A stretch of DNA of 64,000 bases from Flavobacterium sp. Leaf82 (GTDB lineage: Bacteria > Bacteroidota > Bacteroidia > Flavobacteriales > Flavobacteriaceae). A model generated the notes under the pieces. It had not been told where the DNA came from, made no database searches, and worked only from the letters and a program-made list of their open reading frames with translations. The position numbers and the translations under genes are program-made. The DNA is taken from assembly GCF_001422725.1 (NCBI RefSeq), contig NZ_LMMA01000037.1:104927-168926 (forward strand), in the 5' to 3' direction. Below, one piece after another: positions 51,659 to 60,947 of this stretch (within the stretch, counting starts at the first letter, position 1; every line of letters starts with the position of its first letter).

Positions 51659-52543
51659 TTAGATTTTAACACCTTTTTTCTTTTGCTTTAAAAATTCTAT
51701 CAAATAAGTACCATATCCAGATTTAACCAAAGGTAAGGCAAGTTCTTCAAGCTGGGAGTCATTTATAAATCCTTGTCTCCAGGCAACTTCCTCGATACAA
51801 CCTACTTTTAAACCTTGTCTTTCTTCAAGAACCTGAACAAATTGTCCTGCTTGCATCAAACTATTAAAAGTTCCTGTATCAAGCCAGGCTGTGCCTCTGC
51901 TCAATATCCCAACTTTTAAAGACTCTTTTTCAAGATAGACTTTGTTAACATCAGTAATCTCATATTCACCACGAGCACTTGGTTTAATATTTTTAGCAAT
52001 TTCAACAACAGAATTATCATAGAAATATAAACCTGGAACCGCATAACTTGATTTAGGTTCAGTAGGTTTTTCTTCGATAGAAATTGCTTTATAATTTTCA
52101 TCAAATTCAACCACTCCATATCGCTCAGGATCTGAAACATGATACGCAAAAACTACTCCACCGTTTGGTTTTGTATTTGATTTTAAAAGCTCTTGCATAT
52201 TAGACCCAAAAAATATATTATCTCCTAATATTAAAGCTACGTCATCATTACCAATAAATTCTTCGCCAATTACGAATGCCTGTGCTAACCCATTAGGAAT
52301 TGCTTGTTCTGCATAACTGAACTTGCAACCTAAAGCAGAACCATCTCCTAATAGTTTTTTAAAATTTGGCAGGTCATGTGGTGTAGATATAATTAATATT
52401 TCGCTTATACCAGACATCATCAAAGTTGATAACGGATAATAAATCATTGGTTTGTCGTAAACTGGCATCATTTGCTTGCTCATGGCAAGAGTTAAAGGAT
52501 GTAAACGAGTGCCAGATCCTCCGGCTAAAATAATTCCTTTCAT
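51659..52543 (-). CDS. rmlA: Glucose-1-phosphate thymidylyltransferase
   Basis: This 294-residue enzyme makes dTDP-glucose. GGSGTRLHPLTLAMSKQMMP at 8-27 is the nucleotide loop with the catalytic arginine, and LILGDNIFFG, EEKPTEPKSSYAVPGLYFYD and GTAWLDTGT complete the RmlA core. It is the last of the rmlC-rmlD-rmlA run in transcription order. No rmlB lies in the window, so the dTDP-4-keto-6-deoxyglucose needed by RmlC must come from outside. Confidence 0.95.
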   Translation of the reverse strand: MKGIILAGGSGTRLHPLTLAMSKQMMPVYDKPMIYYPLSTLMMSGISEILIISTPHDLPNFKKLLGDGSALGCKFSYAEQAIPNGLAQAFVIGEEFIGNDDVALILGDNIFFGSNMQELLKSNTKPNGGVVFAYHVSDPERYGVVEFDENYKAISIEEKPTEPKSSYAVPGLYFYDNSVVEIAKNIKPSARGEYEITDVNKVYLEKESLKVGILSRGTAWLDTGTFNSLMQAGQFVQVLEERQGLKVGCIEEVAWRQGFINDSQLEELALPLVKSGYGTYLIEFLKQKKKGVKI

Positions 52544-52614
52544 AAATCTTGATTTTAGACTTTAGATTTTAAATTCCATAAGCTGAAATAGAAAATCTTT
52601 AAATCATCTTTATT

Positions 52615-53460
52615 TTATATAAACATCTTTTTTAAGCTCTCTTTATAATTTGGTATATCTAAATTATAAATCGTTTTTATTTTATTTTTATCTAATAATG
52701 AAAACTCCGGACGTTTTGCTGGAGTTGGATACGAAGCTGAAGGTATTCCACCAACATTGCAATTATATCCTCCAAATTCTTTTATACTCAACGCAAATTC
52801 GTACCAACTTATTTCACCTTCATTTGAGTAATTATAAATACCTGGAATCCAATTAGGTGATTTTATAATAGTAATCAGTGACTGAGCTAAATCAGCAGCA
52901 TATGTAGGAGAACCTACTTGATCGTTAACCACATTAATAGCTTCTTTTTCCTGCATTAATCGCTGCATGGTTTTAACGAAATTATTACCAAATTTACTAT
53001 AAACCCAAGAAGTTCTTATAATAATTGAATTTGGATTTTCTTTTAAACAAGCAATTTCACCAGCTCTTTTACTAGCTCCATAAATATTTATAGGATTCGT
53101 TTCTTCCTCTTCATTTAAAGCAATTGAAGATGATCCATCAAAAACATAATCTGTAGAAATATGAATTAAGCGTATATTATTCTTGAAAGAATATTTTGCG
53201 ATTAATTCTACTGCCAGATGATTTACAGCAAAAGCGAGTTCTTTTTCCGTTTCCGCTTTATCAACTGCTGTGTAGGCTCCGCAATTAAAAATTATATTTG
53301 GCTGGATATGTTCTAATTGACCTTTAAGAATCTCTAAATCATTTAAGGTAATTGTAGTTCTATCAGCAAAAATCCATTCATATTCCGGATAATTTGAGGC
53401 TAAAACAGCTAACTCAGATCCCAACTGTCCATTTGCTCCTGTTACGAGAATTCTCTCCAT
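52615..53460 (-). CDS. rmlD: dTDP-4-dehydrorhamnose reductase
   Basis: This 281-residue reductase completes dTDP-L-rhamnose. TGANGQLG at 7-14 binds NADPH, ISTDYVFDG is at 101-109, and IYGASKRAGE holds Y127 and K131. The start shares one base with the rmlC stop (TAATG), so the two are coupled. A 71-base AT-rich gap follows before rmlA. Confidence 0.94.
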   Translation of the reverse strand: MERILVTGANGQLGSELAVLASNYPEYEWIFADRTTITLNDLEILKGQLEHIQPNIIFNCGAYTAVDKAETEKELAFAVNHLAVELIAKYSFKNNIRLIHISTDYVFDGSSSIALNEEEETNPINIYGASKRAGEIACLKENPNSIIIRTSWVYSKFGNNFVKTMQRLMQEKEAINVVNDQVGSPTYAADLAQSLITIIKSPNWIPGIYNYSNEGEISWYEFALSIKEFGGYNCNVGGIPSASYPTPAKRPEFSLLDKNKIKTIYNLDIPNYKESLKKMFI

Positions 53461-54008
53461 TAAAATAAACTATTACAATTGTCAATAAAAGGAAGAATCT
53501 GATCTTTATCAGAAACGATCGCTTCTTCTAGATTCAATCCCCAATCAATATTTAGAGAAGGATCATCAAACTTAATTCCTCCTTCAGCAGCTTTATTATA
53601 AAACTGATCACACTTATACATTACAGATGCAGTTTCACTAATAACTGAAAACCCATGAGCGAAACCTTGCGGAACTAATAATTGCTTTTTATTTTCGGCT
53701 GATAATAAAATACTAAAAGATTTTCCATAAGTAGGCGAATCTTTTCTTAAATCGACAGCTACATCAATAATTTCACCCTCTAAAACACGAACTAATTTTG
53801 TCTGTGCAAAAGGTGGATTTTGATAATGCAAACCTCTCAAAGTCCCTTTTTTAGAAAAGGATTGATTATCCTGCACAAAATCTATATCAATTCCTAAATC
53901 TTCAAATTTAGTTTTACTATATGACTCAAAAAAATAACCTCTTTCATCGCCAAAAACAGTTGGCTCTACAACTACTAAATCCTTTATAAACGTTTCTTCG
54001 ATTTTCAT
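53460..54008 (-). CDS. rmlC: dTDP-4-dehydrorhamnose 3,5-epimerase
   Basis: This 182-residue cupin enzyme epimerises carbons 3 and 5 of dTDP-4-keto-6-deoxyglucose. GDERGYFFESY and RGLHYQNPP with the catalytic H61 are typical, as are DLRKDSPTYG and VPQGFAHGF. The ATG at 54008 gives the usual RmlC length. A TTG at 54059 would run into the upstream gene and add an unlikely leader. Coupled to rmlD. Confidence 0.94.
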   Translation of the reverse strand: MKIEETFIKDLVVVEPTVFGDERGYFFESYSKTKFEDLGIDIDFVQDNQSFSKKGTLRGLHYQNPPFAQTKLVRVLEGEIIDVAVDLRKDSPTYGKSFSILLSAENKKQLLVPQGFAHGFSVISETASVMYKCDQFYNKAAEGGIKFDDPSLNIDWGLNLEEAIVSDKDQILPFIDNCNSLF

Positions 54009-54039
54009 ATTAAAATATAATTCTTCTTTATTTTTTATA

Positions 54040-55179
54040 TTAATCAAAAAAGGTTTCAATTACCTCTTTAATTCTATTTTTATCTTCAATTGTTAGATTT
54101 GAACCTGATGGCAAACATAATCCTTTTTCAAATAAATCTTCAGCGATTTTCTTTCCATAATAAGGATATTTTTCAAAAATTGGCTGCATGTGCATCGGTT
54201 TCCATAACGGACGCGTTTCAATATTTTGATTTTCAAAAGCTATTCTTAAACTTTCTGTGTTTATACCTTTTTCTTTATCAGGTTCTATTAAAATAGTATT
54301 TAGCCAGTAATTTGAATAATAATCATCATTAATAACTTCAAAAAGCTTTACAGCTTCTATTTCTTGAAACACTTTTTTGTAAAAAGAATGATTTTCTCTT
54401 CTTGTAATTACATTTTTATTTAAAATTTCAAATTGCCCTAGCCCTATTCCTGCACAAATATTACTCATTCTATAATTGTATCCAATTTCACTGTGCTGAT
54501 AATGAGCAGCATAATCTTTAGACTGATTAGCATAAAAAATCGTTTTTTCTTTGATAGCAAAAGAATTCGAAATCAATGCGCCTCCACTAGAAGTAGTGAT
54601 TATCTTATTTCCATTGAATGAAAGAATTCCCAATGTTCCAAAAGTTCCGCATTTTTTACCTTTATATGAACTTCCAAGAGCTTCGGCACTATCTTCAATA
54701 ATTGGAATTTCATATCTATCTGCGACCGCATGTATTTCATCAATCTTATAAGGACTACCGTACAAATGGACTGTAATTATTGCTTTAGGTTTTTTGCCTT
54801 TTTTAATTCTGTCTTTAATCGCAATTTCAAGATTTTCCGGACAAATATTCCATGTTTCCAATTCACTATCAACAAAAACAGGAATCGCTCTCTGATATAA
54901 GATAGGATTAGCTGAAGCCGAAAAAGTCATACTTTGACAAATAACCTCATCTCCGGTATTAACTCCTAATAAAATTAAAGCCAGATGAATCGCTGATGTT
55001 CCCGAATTTAAAGCAGTAATAAATGATTTCTCTTCCAGATAGTCCTCTAATTCCTTTTCAAATTGATCAACATTTGGTCCACCAGAAGTTATCCAATTTG
55101 TTTCTAAAGCTTTCTGAACATAAGTCTGTTCAAAACCACTTTGTTGAGAAAGAGATAAATAAATTCTTTTTTTATCCAT
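54040..55179 (-). CDS. DegT/DnrJ/EryC1-family sugar aminotransferase
   Basis: This 379-residue PLP enzyme should add an amino group to a keto sugar. NSGTSAIHLAL binds phosphate, VHLYGSP and IIEDSAEALGSSYKG are standard, and the PLP lysine is K192 in SFNGNKIITTSSGG. The family covers PglE, LegC, FdtB and QdtB. The product may be a 4-amino sugar if it uses the PglF-type product, or a 3-amino sugar if it works with the neighbouring cupin. ATG 55179 was chosen over a GTG at 55221. It overlaps the cupin gene by eight bases. Confidence 0.9.
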   Translation of the reverse strand: MDKKRIYLSLSQQSGFEQTYVQKALETNWITSGGPNVDQFEKELEDYLEEKSFITALNSGTSAIHLALILLGVNTGDEVICQSMTFSASANPILYQRAIPVFVDSELETWNICPENLEIAIKDRIKKGKKPKAIITVHLYGSPYKIDEIHAVADRYEIPIIEDSAEALGSSYKGKKCGTFGTLGILSFNGNKIITTSSGGALISNSFAIKEKTIFYANQSKDYAAHYQHSEIGYNYRMSNICAGIGLGQFEILNKNVITRRENHSFYKKVFQEIEAVKLFEVINDDYYSNYWLNTILIEPDKEKGINTESLRIAFENQNIETRPLWKPMHMQPIFEKYPYYGKKIAEDLFEKGLCLPSGSNLTIEDKNRIKEVIETFFD

Positions 55180-55597
55180 TAATTTTCCAATAATCTGATA
55201 CGAAGCGAACATCGTCATCACTAACGTTTGATAATGGTAAAGTAGAAAACGAAATTAGTTTTGAAGCACTTTCTAAAGATTCTATAGCATTCGCATAACC
55301 TGAAGGGATATGAACTATTTTACTATCGTTAGCAGAAACAATTATAGTTTCAATTGTTAAGTCTTTCGAAGGATTTTCCCAATTATCGATTTTGACAAAA
55401 TGAATTTTGAAAGATCCACTTAAACAATAAAAATTTTTAGCATCTAATTTATGCCCTTGCCAGGCACGAATTGGATTTTCATCAGAATTACTAATGATAT
55501 AGAACCTTTCGATATCATTAAAACTAAAATCATTTACAAAAGAAATAGTTCCGCGATGATCTGAGAAATTTCCTCCCTGAATTATTTTAGGAATCAT
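55172..55597 (-). CDS. RmlC/FdtA-like cupin sugar isomerase or epimerase
   Basis: This 141-residue single-domain cupin contains SDHRGTISFVNDF, RAWQGHKLDAKNFYCLSG and HIPSGYANAIESL. This is the pattern of WxcM/FdtA-type ketoisomerases and short RmlC relatives. A histidine in QGHK and the HIPSGYAN loop probably frame the active site. Its eight-base overlap with the aminotransferase favours a joint role such as FdtA-FdtB in making a 3-amino-3,6-dideoxy sugar, but an RmlC-like 3,5-epimerase is equally possible. Confidence 0.75.
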   Translation of the reverse strand: MIPKIIQGGNFSDHRGTISFVNDFSFNDIERFYIISNSDENPIRAWQGHKLDAKNFYCLSGSFKIHFVKIDNWENPSKDLTIETIIVSANDSKIVHIPSGYANAIESLESASKLISFSTLPLSNVSDDDVRFVSDYWKING

Positions 55598-55754
55598 TAG
55601 CTTAATTTTTATATTTTGTTATATATAACAGCGAAATCATTACCAAGATAATATATAAAGTTGTTTTATTTGTTTTTATTACAAAATAACACTTTAATTA
55701 TATTTCATAAGATATAAAATCATCTAAAAAACTAGAAACATTTCTGTAATAAAT

Positions 55755-56819
55755 CTATGTGTTTTTAAATAATAATGATTTATAAGGAATAAATTTATAC
55801 TCATCTTTTAAGGTTCCCTCACTGTCAATATTTATCGCTCTAAAATATGGAAACACGTAAAAAAAGCATAAAAAACCTAAAATCAAAAATCTTTTATTCG
55901 TTAAGGAATGACGTATAATATCTGCAACAAGAATAATTTCAAAAATCCTGAAATAAACATAAATCCTAGTTAGTTCTGTAGACTCTGAAAATATATTTAA
56001 AAAAAAGATGGAGCAAATATACAGTACTAATAAATTCCTTTGATAATTATACTGAAAGCCAATTTTGTCTGAATATTTTATCACTAACACACCCATCACG
56101 TTCATAATCAAAAGCTTTAACAAAGGAACTTCTACTGCAAATTTACTTGAAACATAAAACAAATAATGAGAATCTTTAAGAAACAAACTTGCCCAATAAA
56201 TAATACCAATTCTCGAAAGAATAAAAGAAATTCCCATTATTAAATATAAATGGTGATTTTTTATAAGATCTCCATATATAAAAACAATAAAGAAAACAAT
56301 AAAGGGAATTACACAACTATAATGTAATGAACTCCCTACAATCATCCATAAAACATAACTGAAATACTTTTTCTCTAATAAAAAAGTAAAAGCATAAAAG
56401 GCGATTGTGATGGATAGATACTGTCTTATATAGGTAAATGAGTAAAGAAACAAAACAGGGATCAAAAAATATAATAGTAAAGGGAGACTCGTGTTTTGAG
56501 TATATTTCCTAATTCCCAAATAAGCAAACAGATAAGTGCAAAAAGAAAAAAAGAAAAAAAGAAATTTGTAGTCTAAGCCTAGACATCGAAAAAATTTCAT
56601 GATAGTTAAAAAACCAAATTCAACATTATTATCTCTGGTTCCATTAATATACCAACTAATATAACTACTATAATCCCAACCTATTCTATCTCTAAGTCCT
56701 CCAATTAAAATCAAAATTCCTAATACAAACAAACTAATAATTTTCTCTGAACTAGGATATCTATAACTAATAAGAAAGAGCGTAATCATTACAAACATTA
56801 ATAAAACATAAAAAATCAT
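55755..56819 (-). CDS. EpsG-family membrane protein (polysaccharide polymerase candidate)
   Basis: This 354-residue polytopic protein has about ten hydrophobic segments. GGLRDRIGWDYSSYISWYI at about 41-59 is the EpsG-family signature (R-x-x-G-x-D-Y). The family is thought to polymerise repeat units like Wzy. A second EpsG-type gene lies at 62834-63913. Spacers of 157 and 144 bases flank it, AT-rich and without a clear promoter or terminator. Confidence 0.87.
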   Translation of the reverse strand: MIFYVLLMFVMITLFLISYRYPSSEKIISLFVLGILILIGGLRDRIGWDYSSYISWYINGTRDNNVEFGFLTIMKFFRCLGLDYKFLFFFFSFCTYLFAYLGIRKYTQNTSLPLLLYFLIPVLFLYSFTYIRQYLSITIAFYAFTFLLEKKYFSYVLWMIVGSSLHYSCVIPFIVFFIVFIYGDLIKNHHLYLIMGISFILSRIGIIYWASLFLKDSHYLFYVSSKFAVEVPLLKLLIMNVMGVLVIKYSDKIGFQYNYQRNLLVLYICSIFFLNIFSESTELTRIYVYFRIFEIILVADIIRHSLTNKRFLILGFLCFFYVFPYFRAINIDSEGTLKDEYKFIPYKSLLFKNT

Positions 56820-56963
56820 ATCCTTTATTTATTAGTAAATCATCTCAAAATTCTAGTTAGTTAAATTAACCATTCTACTGATTGCTAACCTCTAAATATT
56901 TTTAGAATAATATCTTTAGAAATGAATAGTTCAGTAACTACTCAAATTTTCTTTTTTTTTAAA

Positions 56964-57929
56964 TTATGGCTTTATCTTTAAACCGTTTTTATTTAACAAA
57001 TAAAATTTAGAAGAATATATAAGGAGTAGAGGTGCAATTACTATTAAAAATAGTAAAAAATCCTGCACCTTTTGATATAAAAACACAACTAAAACTGAAA
57101 CCAATAGTTGAATCAATCCATAATATGCAGATACTAGTCTATGCTGAATTTTACATTCGTTACTCAAAACCTGATATAAATGTAAACGATGAGCCTGGAA
57201 GATATTTTGTTTTAGATAGAGTCTATGTATAATTGTTGATATTGCATCAACACCATATACTGCCAAAAACAAAAGCCAAATAACTGAATGCGTTGCCAGA
57301 ATAAGTTTTAAAAGGAAATAAATGATCCAAAAAGCAATTGCTATACTACCAATATCCCCAGCAAAACATTTCGCCTTTTTTCTATAATTAAAGAACAAAA
57401 AAACCAAACTGGCAATCATTGCATATTTTATAAAAACTGCATCTACAAAAAATTGAATGTTTTTATTAACGTATAGTAATGATCCTAATACTACTAGAGT
57501 ATACAAACCTGTTATTCCATTAATACCATCCATAAAATTATATGCATTAATTAACCCTATTGCTAATATGTATGCAATAGCAACTCCGTAGAGTGGTAAC
57601 AAATTAAAAACATCTAAATTATAAAAAACCAAGCTAATAGCTAAAAAATGAGTAGTGATTCTGATTTTATTTGATAAGCTTTGTATATCATCCCATAAAC
57701 TCACTAAGCTAACTAAAGTAATTCCTGTAAAGAAAAAATAATTAGTATGGATATGCTGGACAAAATATAACAAGGCAGAGAACCAAAAGATTATTCCTCC
57801 GCCTCTTAATGTAATTTCAGTATGAGAACTTCTTTCGTTTGGTTTGTCAATAATGTTAAAATGATTAGCTACTTTAAAATAAAGTAACATCAAAATCATT
57901 AAAATAATTCCAAGTATTGTGTATTGCAT
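56964..57929 (-). CDS. WecA/WbpL-type polyprenyl-phosphate HexNAc-1-phosphate transferase
   Basis: This 321-residue membrane protein has about ten segments. MraY/WecA-family sites are RGGG at 42-45, the metal-binding pair D80-D81 in LWDDIQS, NAYNFMDGINGI near 128-139, FAGDIGS and a cytoplasmic HAHRLHLY loop. It should start a glycan by moving HexNAc-1-P to undecaprenyl phosphate. The WbpV-like reductase and the PglF/WbpM-type dehydratase in the same transcript point to UDP-QuiNAc as a possible donor. Confidence 0.9.
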   Translation of the reverse strand: MQYTILGIILMILMLLYFKVANHFNIIDKPNERSSHTEITLRGGGIIFWFSALLYFVQHIHTNYFFFTGITLVSLVSLWDDIQSLSNKIRITTHFLAISLVFYNLDVFNLLPLYGVAIAYILAIGLINAYNFMDGINGITGLYTLVVLGSLLYVNKNIQFFVDAVFIKYAMIASLVFLFFNYRKKAKCFAGDIGSIAIAFWIIYFLLKLILATHSVIWLLFLAVYGVDAISTIIHRLYLKQNIFQAHRLHLYQVLSNECKIQHRLVSAYYGLIQLLVSVLVVFLYQKVQDFLLFLIVIAPLLLIYSSKFYLLNKNGLKIKP

Positions 57930-57954
57930 TGTTTATTTTATGAAAGTATCGACT

Positions 57955-58887
57955 CTATTCCCAATTCCTATCTTTAATTTCGTCATAAACTTTTTGAATA
58001 CCATGTTCTAAAGTAGTGCTGGCTAGCCATCCAAAACCATTTAATTTAGAAACATCCATGAGTTTACGAGGAGTACCATCCGGCTTACTAGGATCAGTTA
58101 GAATCTCACCAGTAAAACCTACAATTTTTTTAACCAAAATTGCCAAATCTAAAATTGAAATATCATCTCCAATTCCAATGTTAACTAATCCGGGATCATT
58201 ATAATTTTCCATTAAAAACAGACAAGCTTTTGCTAAATCATCAGCATGCAAAAATTCCCTTTTAGGACTTCCTGTTCCCCATATTGTTACAGAAGAATCA
58301 CCATTGCGCTTAGCTGTAATAAATTTTCTAAGCATTGCAGGTAATACATGAGAATTTTTAAGGTCGTAATTATCATTTGGTCCATATAAGTTCGTAGGCA
58401 TTACTGAAATAAAATTACAGCCAAATTGATCACGATAAGCATCACACATTTTAATCCCTGCAATTTTAGCAATTGCATAAGGTTCATTTGTAGGTTCTAA
58501 TTCTCCACTAAGCATATATTCTTCTTTTAGTGGTTGCGGAGCCATTTTAGGATAAATACATGACGACCCTAAAAACATCAATTTCTTTACATTATTTAAA
58601 TATGAATGATGAATCACATTATTTTGTATCATCAAGTTTTCATATATAAAATCTGCTCTATAAGTATTATTGGCAATAATTCCGCCTACTTTCGCAGCTG
58701 CTAAAAAAACATAATCAGGTTTTTCTTTTTTAAAAAAATCAGTAACTGCTTGTTGATTTCTTAAATCTAACTCAGAAGAAGTTTTTAAAATAAAATTTGT
58801 ATATCCTTCTGCTTTAAGCTCACGTAAGATAGCTGACCCAACCATTCCTCGATGTCCTGCTATATATATTTTATCGGTTTTATTCAT
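57955..58887 (-). CDS. fcl: GDP-L-fucose synthase
   Basis: This 310-residue enzyme epimerises and reduces GDP-4-keto-6-deoxymannose to GDP-L-fucose. GHRGMVGSAI at 11-20 binds NADPH, AAAKVGGI is at 63-70, and GSSCIYPK starts at 107. EPYAIAKIAG holds Y137 and K141. It follows gmd by 43 bases and supplies the fucosyltransferase at 28127-29437. Confidence 0.96.
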   Translation of the reverse strand: MNKTDKIYIAGHRGMVGSAILRELKAEGYTNFILKTSSELDLRNQQAVTDFFKKEKPDYVFLAAAKVGGIIANNTYRADFIYENLMIQNNVIHHSYLNNVKKLMFLGSSCIYPKMAPQPLKEEYMLSGELEPTNEPYAIAKIAGIKMCDAYRDQFGCNFISVMPTNLYGPNDNYDLKNSHVLPAMLRKFITAKRNGDSSVTIWGTGSPKREFLHADDLAKACLFLMENYNDPGLVNIGIGDDISILDLAILVKKIVGFTGEILTDPSKPDGTPRKLMDVSKLNGFGWLASTTLEHGIQKVYDEIKDRNWE

Positions 58888-58930
58888 CTTATATTTTATA
58901 AATAATATTTTTAATACTGAAGATTAAAAA

Positions 58931-60043
58931 CTATTCAAATTGGTTTTTAATAAAATAACCTGCTTCTTTTAACATTTTTTCTTTTTGAAAATGTTCTACA
59001 TCAGAAGCCATCATTTCTTTTACCAACAAAGGCAAATCATATTTAGGTTTCCAACCTAATTTAGTTTTGGATTTAGTAGGATCTCCAATTAACAAATCAA
59101 CTTCAGTTGGACGGAAATATGCTGCATCTACTGCAATAACTTCTTTTCCAATTTCTATTTGGTGTAAGGGATTTGAACAAGATACAACATACCCTTTTTC
59201 GTCAACACCTTCTCCTTTAAACTCAATTTCTATTCCAACTTCACCAAATGACATTTTAACAAAATCACGAACCGTTGTTGTAACTCCAGTAGCGATCACA
59301 TAATCTTCTGGTTCATCTTGTTGTAAAATTAACCACATTGCTTCCACATAATCTTTTGCATGGCCCCAATCACGCCTAGCATCAAGATTTCCTAAAAATA
59401 AATTATCTTGCAAGCCTAATGCCATTTTAGAGACAGCTCTAGTAATTTTACGCGTTACAAAAGTTTCCCCTCGCAATGGACTCTCGTGATTAAATAAAAT
59501 CCCATTACATGCAAACATCCCATATGCTTCTCGATAATTAACTGTAATCCAGTAAGCATACATTTTTGCAACTGCATAAGGAGAACGAGGATAAAATGGT
59601 GTCGTTTCAGATTGAGGAACAGCTTGTACTAAACCATATAATTCTGAAGTAGAAGCTTGATAAATTTTTGTTTTTTTAGTAAGATTTAATATTCTTAAAG
59701 CCTCTAAAAGTCTAAGAGTACCAATTCCATCCGCATTAGCCGTATACTCAGGAGTATCAAAACTTACTTTAACGTGACTCATTGCTCCTAAATTATAAAT
59801 CTCATCAGGTTGTACTTCTTGAATAATTCTGATTAGATTAGTAGAATCACTTAAATCACCATAATGTAATTTGAAACGTATATTTTTTTCATGTGGATCC
59901 TGATACAAGTGATCAATACGATCTGTATTAAATAAAGAGCTACGACGTTTAATCCCATGAACTTCATATCCTTTTTTTAATAATAAATCGGCTAAATATG
60001 CGCCATCTTGTCCTGTAATCCCTGTTATAAGTGCTATTTTCAT
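58931..60043 (-). CDS. gmd: GDP-mannose 4,6-dehydratase
   Basis: This 370-residue enzyme makes GDP-4-keto-6-deoxymannose. TGITGQDGAYL at 7-17 binds NADP, GIKRRSS and ASTSELYG (T132, S133, E134) lie in the active site, and SPYAVAKMYAYW gives Y156 and K160. NHESPLRGETFVTRKI is diagnostic of Gmd. The ATG at 60043 gives standard length. A TTG at 60076 lies inside the upstream gene and is unlikely. Coupled by position to fcl. Confidence 0.96.
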   Translation of the reverse strand: MKIALITGITGQDGAYLADLLLKKGYEVHGIKRRSSLFNTDRIDHLYQDPHEKNIRFKLHYGDLSDSTNLIRIIQEVQPDEIYNLGAMSHVKVSFDTPEYTANADGIGTLRLLEALRILNLTKKTKIYQASTSELYGLVQAVPQSETTPFYPRSPYAVAKMYAYWITVNYREAYGMFACNGILFNHESPLRGETFVTRKITRAVSKMALGLQDNLFLGNLDARRDWGHAKDYVEAMWLILQQDEPEDYVIATGVTTTVRDFVKMSFGEVGIEIEFKGEGVDEKGYVVSCSNPLHQIEIGKEVIAVDAAYFRPTEVDLLIGDPTKSKTKLGWKPKYDLPLLVKEMMASDVEHFQKEKMLKEAGYFIKNQFE

Positions 60044-60050
60044 TTTAATT

Positions 60051-60947
60051 TTAATTATTTTTTCTAAAAGACTCAAATGTTCTCATTAACCCTTCATTAC
60101 AAGACACTGGTAATGCCTTGCCTATGGCCGTAACTATTTTTTTATTGCTAACCACATAATTTTCTGTAAGTTTTTGTAAACGTTCTGTATTTAATGGTAA
60201 TCCTGAATAGTCTCCAACTTTAGCTAATACATTTATAAAAGAAGAATTAATATTCCATATTAAGCTTTTCTTTCCTAAACTGGCTGCTAATAATTTTATA
60301 AGTTCATTTGTCGACAAAGATTTATCATCTGCAACGTGATAAATGCCCGAAGGAATTTTATCATTTTCTAATAATTCTTTAATTACAAAGCAGAGATTTT
60401 CTACACTCAAAAAAGAACGTTTATTTTCAAACTCCCCTAATGGCCAAGGTAATCCCTTAGACACTAATTGATATAATAAATTTAAATTCCCTTTGTTAGA
60501 TGGACCATGAATCATGCATGGTCTCAAAATATAAATTTTTTTTCCTTTGGGTAACTCTTTACTTAAAATATATTGCTCTGCATGATGCTTTGCAATTCCA
60601 TAGTGAGTTTTAGGATTTGGAATAATATCTTCCTTTAAAACTCCTTCAACAACGTCAGCAGCAGCTTTTACAGTACTCATAAATATAAATATTTTAGCAT
60701 CTGAAGCTAAAAAACAATCGAATAATTGCTTTGTTAACTCAAAATTAGACTCGTAATATTCTTTTGGGTTAGAACTTTTTTTCAAATCATGAGCTTTTCC
60801 AGCCAGATGAATTACGGCATCACTAATTATTTCAAAAAATTGATTGGGACGATACCGTACTTTTAAAACATCTATTTGATGAGCTTTGAGATGGCTTTGA
60901 AGATTAACCCCAACAAAACCAGAAGCTCCTGTAATTGCAATTTTCAT
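60051..60947 (-). CDS. WbpV-like NDP-sugar 4-reductase/epimerase
   Basis: This 298-residue extended short-chain dehydrogenase has TGASGFVG at 6-13, FMSTVKAAAD and THYGIAKHHAEQ with Y116 and K120, and RPCMIHGPSNKGNL. It resembles WbpV-type reductases that turn UDP-4-keto-6-deoxy-GlcNAc into UDP-QuiNAc, and GalE-type epimerases less well. ATG 60947 overlaps the upstream GT2 stop as ATGA, so it was preferred over GTG 60974. A WecA/WbpL-type enzyme lies three genes downstream. Confidence 0.83.
   Translation of the reverse strand: MKIAITGASGFVGVNLQSHLKAHQIDVLKVRYRPNQFFEIISDAVIHLAGKAHDLKKSSNPKEYYESNFELTKQLFDCFLASDAKIFIFMSTVKAAADVVEGVLKEDIIPNPKTHYGIAKHHAEQYILSKELPKGKKIYILRPCMIHGPSNKGNLNLLYQLVSKGLPWPLGEFENKRSFLSVENLCFVIKELLENDKIPSGIYHVADDKSLSTNELIKLLAASLGKKSLIWNINSSFINVLAKVGDYSGLPLNTERLQKLTENYVVSNKKIVTAIGKALPVSCNEGLMRTFESFRKNN

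Noticed and set aside
60044..60076. Upstream TTG start for gmd, and similar GTG/TTG extensions at 54059 (rmlC), 55221 (aminotransferase) and 60974 (WbpV-like)
   Set aside because: Each would add residues not seen in the families and run into the upstream gene, while ATG starts give normal length and, for 60947, an ATGA overlap.
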